Positions 39,567 through 41,641 of a DNA stretch of 41,641 nucleotides are shown here, in pieces. Source of the stretch: a bacterium (GTDB taxonomy: Bacteria > Sysuimicrobiota > Sysuimicrobiia > Sysuimicrobiales > Segetimicrobiaceae). The position numbers and the translations under genes are program-made. The DNA is taken from the NCBI GenBank assembly GCA_035945995.1, contig DASYZR010000111.1:1-41641 (forward strand), written 5' to 3'. Under the pieces are notes generated by a model, which was given only the letters and a program-made list of their open reading frames with translations, was not told the DNA's origin and did not search any database. Each line of letters starts with the position of its first letter. The stretch's first letter is position 1.

Positions 39567-40037
39567 ATGCTAAAGCGACTCGGCGTCCAGGTCTGGCGAT
39601 GGCTGCCCGGCTGGGCGCGCGGCGCGCTGACATGGTGCCTCAACGCTCACTTCATCGTTGGCGCCGTCGCGATCGTCGAGGACGGCGAGGGCCGCGTCCT
39701 CCTGGCCCGTCACACCTACCGGCGGTCGTCACCGTGGGCGCTGCCCGGCGGGTGGGTGCGGCGCGGAGAGGACCCGAGCGAGACCATTGTCCGGGAGATC
39801 GCGGAAGAAACCGGCCTGACCGTCGAGGTGCTCGTTCCGCTCACCGTCCAGCGGGAGAGCCCTTGCCACCTCACCATCGTGTACGCCGCCCGCGTGATCG
39901 GCGGCACGTTCCGACCCAGCACCGAGGTCGCCGAGATACACTACGCGGCGTCCGGCACCTGGCCGGTCGGTCTCCGCGAGGATCACCGCGTGCTGATCGA
40001 GCGGTTCGTCCACCATCGAGGCGCTCGGCACCCGTAG
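39567..40037 (+). CDS. Nudix hydrolase (copy 2)
   Basis: A 156-aa protein with Nudix box G-W-V-R-R-G-E-(x7)-R-E-I-A-E-E-T-G-L. It is aligned end to end with the gene at 17462-17932 (both start M-L-K-R-L-G-V-x-V-W-R-W-L-P-G-W, both 156 aa). Differences are scattered substitutions, mostly conservative, so both copies seem to be under selection. A GTG at 39555 is an alternative start and would overlap the palindrome arm. By position this copy belongs to the island, so it was either acquired with it or copied into it. Confidence 0.88.
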   Translation: MLKRLGVQVWRWLPGWARGALTWCLNAHFIVGAVAIVEDGEGRVLLARHTYRRSSPWALPGGWVRRGEDPSETIVREIAEETGLTVEVLVPLTVQRESPCHLTIVYAARVIGGTFRPSTEVAEIHYAASGTWPVGLREDHRVLIERFVHHRGARHP

Positions 40038-40164
40038 CGGCGGGGTGTTCGACGTCGAACGCCACGGCAACCCGTCGTCGGCGTGACCCCGGGAGCGCCA
40101 AACACGCTGGCGTTTCCCCACCGGCTGTCCCGCTGGTCGGCCGGTCGCAAAGCCCGGTCACGGT

Positions 40165-40188
40165 GCGCCAAAAAAACTCCTTTGGCGC
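40165..40188 (+). terminator. hairpin downstream of Nudix copy 2
   Basis: GCGCCAAA and TTTGGCGC form a perfect 8-bp inverted repeat with an 8-base loop. The A-run lies in the stem and loop and no U-tract follows. The right arm is part of an 11-base direct repeat TTTGGCGCGCC at 40181-40191 and 40253-40263, so it may instead be an integrase-accessory or regulatory site. Confidence 0.4.
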
Positions 40189-40292
40189 GCCGGACGACAG
40201 TCTGCGGAACGTGCAGATTATTGGGTTTTCCGGGGGCTACTTTCCACTAGGTTTTGGCGCGCCCTCGGCGGGCCGCTGTGCCGCCGGGTGGG

Positions 40293-40420
40293 CTAGGTGG
40301 GCGCCTGACTACCTTCCTCGACGGCCGCGCTGGCCAGAAGCCTCCGTAGCGTGCCGTCGCCGATGCCGAGCGTCCTGACCGCCGCCCGGCGGCGGCTTGA
40401 GTCCCCGGCCAGCACGCGCG
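40293..40420 (-). pseudogene. possible serine-recombinase HTH remnant
   Basis: The reverse strand encodes RPRVLAGDSSRRRAAVRTLG, then I-G-D-G-T-L-R-R-L-L-A. This resembles the G-R-P-R-V...W-R-x-I-A-R-x-L-G-V-G-x-G-T-V-R-R C-terminal HTH of small resolvases. The match is short, the frame has no start of its own, and much of the upstream frame is antisense to the integrase end. Otherwise the 40038-40522 gap contains only the hairpin, the 11-base direct repeats and the second palindrome. Confidence 0.35.
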
Positions 40421-40481
40421 GCCGCCGCGCCGCCTGGCACTCCCCGAAACCGTGAACCGGCGCCTCCGCCCGCTGATGACG

Positions 40482-40501
40482 ACGTCCCCCAGGGGGGACG
40501 C
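40482..40501. repeat. GC-rich palindrome, copy 2
   Basis: CGTCCCCC and GGGGGACG form an 8-bp inverted repeat around AG (40483-40500). It shares GACGTCCCCCA-x-GGGGGACG with the copy at 39534-39553. It sits about 20 bases downstream of the integrase stop codon. Confidence 0.5.
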
Positions 40502-40522
40502 CCGGCCATACCATGACGGACG

Positions 40523-41455
40523 TCACGCTGGTCGTCGACGCGGCCCTTGGAGCCCGTCGAGCCCCAGCCGGTCGATCGCCCCGGCTTCCCGGTGCGCTCG
40601 TTGGAGGTCGGCGCTCACGAGCGACGAGTAGCGCAACGTGGTGTTCAGGCTGTTGTGGCCCAACATGCGCCTCGTCTCGTCGATCCCGACGCCGTTCCGG
40701 AGCCACATGGTCGCGGCGAGGTGCCGCAGCGCGTGCGGGTGCAGCCTCCGCTCCGTCGGCAGTCCAGCGCGGGCGCTCAGCCGGTGCAGCACCGTGATGA
40801 GGCCGCGGTTAGTGAGCGGTCGCCCGTCCCGCTGGCAGAATAGCCATGCCTCGGGCGTCGGTTGCGGGTGAATCGACAGCCATGCCCGGAGTGCCCGCGC
40901 TGTTGTGGCTCCTACGAAGACGGTCCGGTCCTTTGCGCCCTTGCCACTTCGAACGAACAGCGACCGCTCGTGCGGGTGCCAGTCCTCGACCAGGAGGTGC
41001 AGTCCTTCGCTGCGGCGCAGGCCCGCGTCGGACATCACGAGAATCGTTGCGCGATTACGGAGCCCCTCGGCCGAGTCCAGGCAAGCGCGCAGGACAGCCG
41101 CGAGTTCCTCTTCTGTCGGCACGGCGGGAAGCGTCTTCGGGGTGCGGACGGCGAGCCCGTCCAGCGGATTGACCCGCAACGCGCGGATCGCGATCAGCCA
41201 CCGGACGAACGTCTTGATGGTCCGGTACGCCTGATGATGCGTGGATGCCGAGACGGCTCGCTCCCGGAGGGAGACGAAGAACTTCGTAGTCGCGATGGCG
41301 TCGAGGGCGGCGGTGTCCGGGATCACAGCCGCGAGACGATCCAACCAGAACCGGTAAACCTCGATGGTACGGACCGAACAACCGTTCACTTGCTTTTGGA
41401 GCAGGAACGCCTCGGCGGCCTCCGCGATAACACGCGGCGGCTTGTTGGCGCGCAT
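40523..41455 (-). CDS. tyrosine recombinase / integrase of the island
   Basis: A 310-aa phage-integrase-family protein. The N-terminal SAM-like core-binding domain is at about 10-90 (AFLLQKQVNGCSVRTIEVYR, VSASTHHQAYRTIKTFVRWL). The catalytic domain holds Arg in D-A-G-L-R-R-S-E, Lys in S-G-K-G-A-K-D-R, the H-x-x-R pair in HPHALRHLAATMW, His in MLGHNSLNTTLRYSSL and the nucleophile Tyr in the same segment. All active-site residues are present. XerD-like length and the immediate tRNA-Ala neighbour identify it as the likely integrase of the island. It is transcribed away from the tRNA, and its start is 168 bases from the right repeat. A GCGTCCC / GGGACGC inverted repeat lies directly upstream. Confidence 0.93.
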   Translation of the reverse strand: MRANKPPRVIAEAAEAFLLQKQVNGCSVRTIEVYRFWLDRLAAVIPDTAALDAIATTKFFVSLRERAVSASTHHQAYRTIKTFVRWLIAIRALRVNPLDGLAVRTPKTLPAVPTEEELAAVLRACLDSAEGLRNRATILVMSDAGLRRSEGLHLLVEDWHPHERSLFVRSGKGAKDRTVFVGATTARALRAWLSIHPQPTPEAWLFCQRDGRPLTNRGLITVLHRLSARAGLPTERRLHPHALRHLAATMWLRNGVGIDETRRMLGHNSLNTTLRYSSLVSADLQRAHREAGAIDRLGLDGLQGPRRRPA

Positions 41456-41467
41456 GACATCCCCCCT

Positions 41468-41488
41468 GCGTCCCGTCCCCTGGGACGC
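41468..41488. promoter_or_regulatory. inverted repeat upstream of the integrase
   Basis: GCGTCCC and GGGACGC (7 bp, 7-base centre) lie 13 bases ahead of the integrase ATG. The G-T-C-C-C/G-G-G-A-C core resembles the two palindromes at 39534 and 40482. It could be an autoregulatory or excisionase/integrase-binding site. Confidence 0.4.
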
Positions 41489-41622
41489 CCTCGATTGTGC
41501 GCGAGGATGAGGGACTTGTGCGCGCCTCGCAACGGTCTCGGTTGTGACCCGGGATGGGCCCCTGCTTTTCCAGGCCGTTTCCCGGGGGCCTTAGAGCCCG
41601 CAAAGCCTTGGCATTCAAGGGC

Positions 41623-41641
41623 TGGTGGAGACGACCGGATT
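41623..41641 (-). tRNA. tRNA-Ala(TGC), 3' end only (cut by window edge); right att site
   Basis: The last 19 bases are identical to 21274-21292, the reverse complement of a tRNA 3' end (AATCCGGTCGTCTCCACCA). The gene, if complete, extends beyond the window. Its position beside the integrase suggests that this is the functional tRNA and the left copy is the partial duplicate. Confidence 0.65.

Larger units (their letters stand above)
21274..41641. mobile_element. tRNA-Ala-targeted integrative genomic island, about 20.35 kb
   Basis: The boundaries are the tRNA-Ala 3'-half copy at 21274-21319 and the same sequence, same orientation, starting at 41623 and cut off by the window end. A tyrosine recombinase lies 168 bases inside the right end and points away from the tRNA, the usual layout. 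The cargo is accessory: exported proteins with shared signal peptides, an IS1380-type remnant, resolvase remnants and several pseudogenes. No conjugation or phage structural genes are visible. It is therefore a mobilised or decayed island rather than a complete ICE or prophage. The high number of disabled genes suggests that it is old. Confidence 0.75.

Overview
The window is GC-rich bacterial chromosome (roughly two-thirds G+C by eye) with short intergenic gaps, Shine-Dalgarno starts and several ECF-sigma, LuxR/TPR, luciferase-like oxidoreductase and exported-protein genes. It looks like an uncultured soil or sediment bacterium of a Terrabacteria-type lineage (Chloroflexota, Armatimonadota and similar candidate phyla), but no phylogenetic marker is present, so this placement is a weak inference.

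Left part (1-20.6 kb), ordinary chromosome. A 5'-truncated LuxR/TPR regulator is followed by a CBS-domain protein, a flavin monooxygenase, a methyltransferase remnant, a DEDDy 3'-5' exonuclease, a dimeric-barrel protein, a cupin, a class III aminotransferase, an MFS transporter, a 423-aa protein of unknown function, a GAF protein, a GspE/PilB ATPase, an exported protein, a cupredoxin and an ECF sigma factor fused to a membrane-anchored RskA-like domain. Next come small exported proteins, a hipA remnant, a Nudix hydrolase, a DUF1036 protein and an ArsM-like methyltransferase. The methyltransferase frame is split by one in-frame TGA at the position of the family's conserved cysteine. A hairpin that fits the bacterial SECIS rules follows directly, so it is most simply a selenoprotein. 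This is the strongest single finding.

Right part (21.27-41.64 kb), a tRNA-targeted genomic island. A 46-bp copy of the 3' half of a tRNA-Ala(TGC) gene lies at 21274-21319. The same sequence starts again at 41623 and runs off the window end, next to a tyrosine recombinase transcribed away from the tRNA. The 20.35-kb segment between them is accessory DNA rich in exported proteins and decayed genes.

The island core (24.8-34.8 kb) is a modular array. Seven genes or gene remnants carry the same short leader (a hairpin-capable GATCGCATGCCGATTCGG-like element plus an SD sequence) and the same signal peptide (consensus M-K/G-x-L-R-L-V-S-L-L-A-V-W-V-F-L-A). Their mature parts differ. Five share an unrecognised beta-rich domain, one carries a DUF3558-like domain and one an unrelated 60-residue tail. 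Three of the copies point left and four point right, with an IS1380-family transposase remnant at the divergence point. Partial copies of the shared domain, of a TIM-barrel glycosidase-like protein and of a papain-like protease are scattered around, so the array has grown by duplication and recombination. The island also holds a G1-peptidase-like exported protein, a luciferase-like oxidoreductase, a nonsense-mutated DUF899 gene flanked by a 120-bp repeat, resolvase remnants, and a second copy of the Nudix gene found outside the island.
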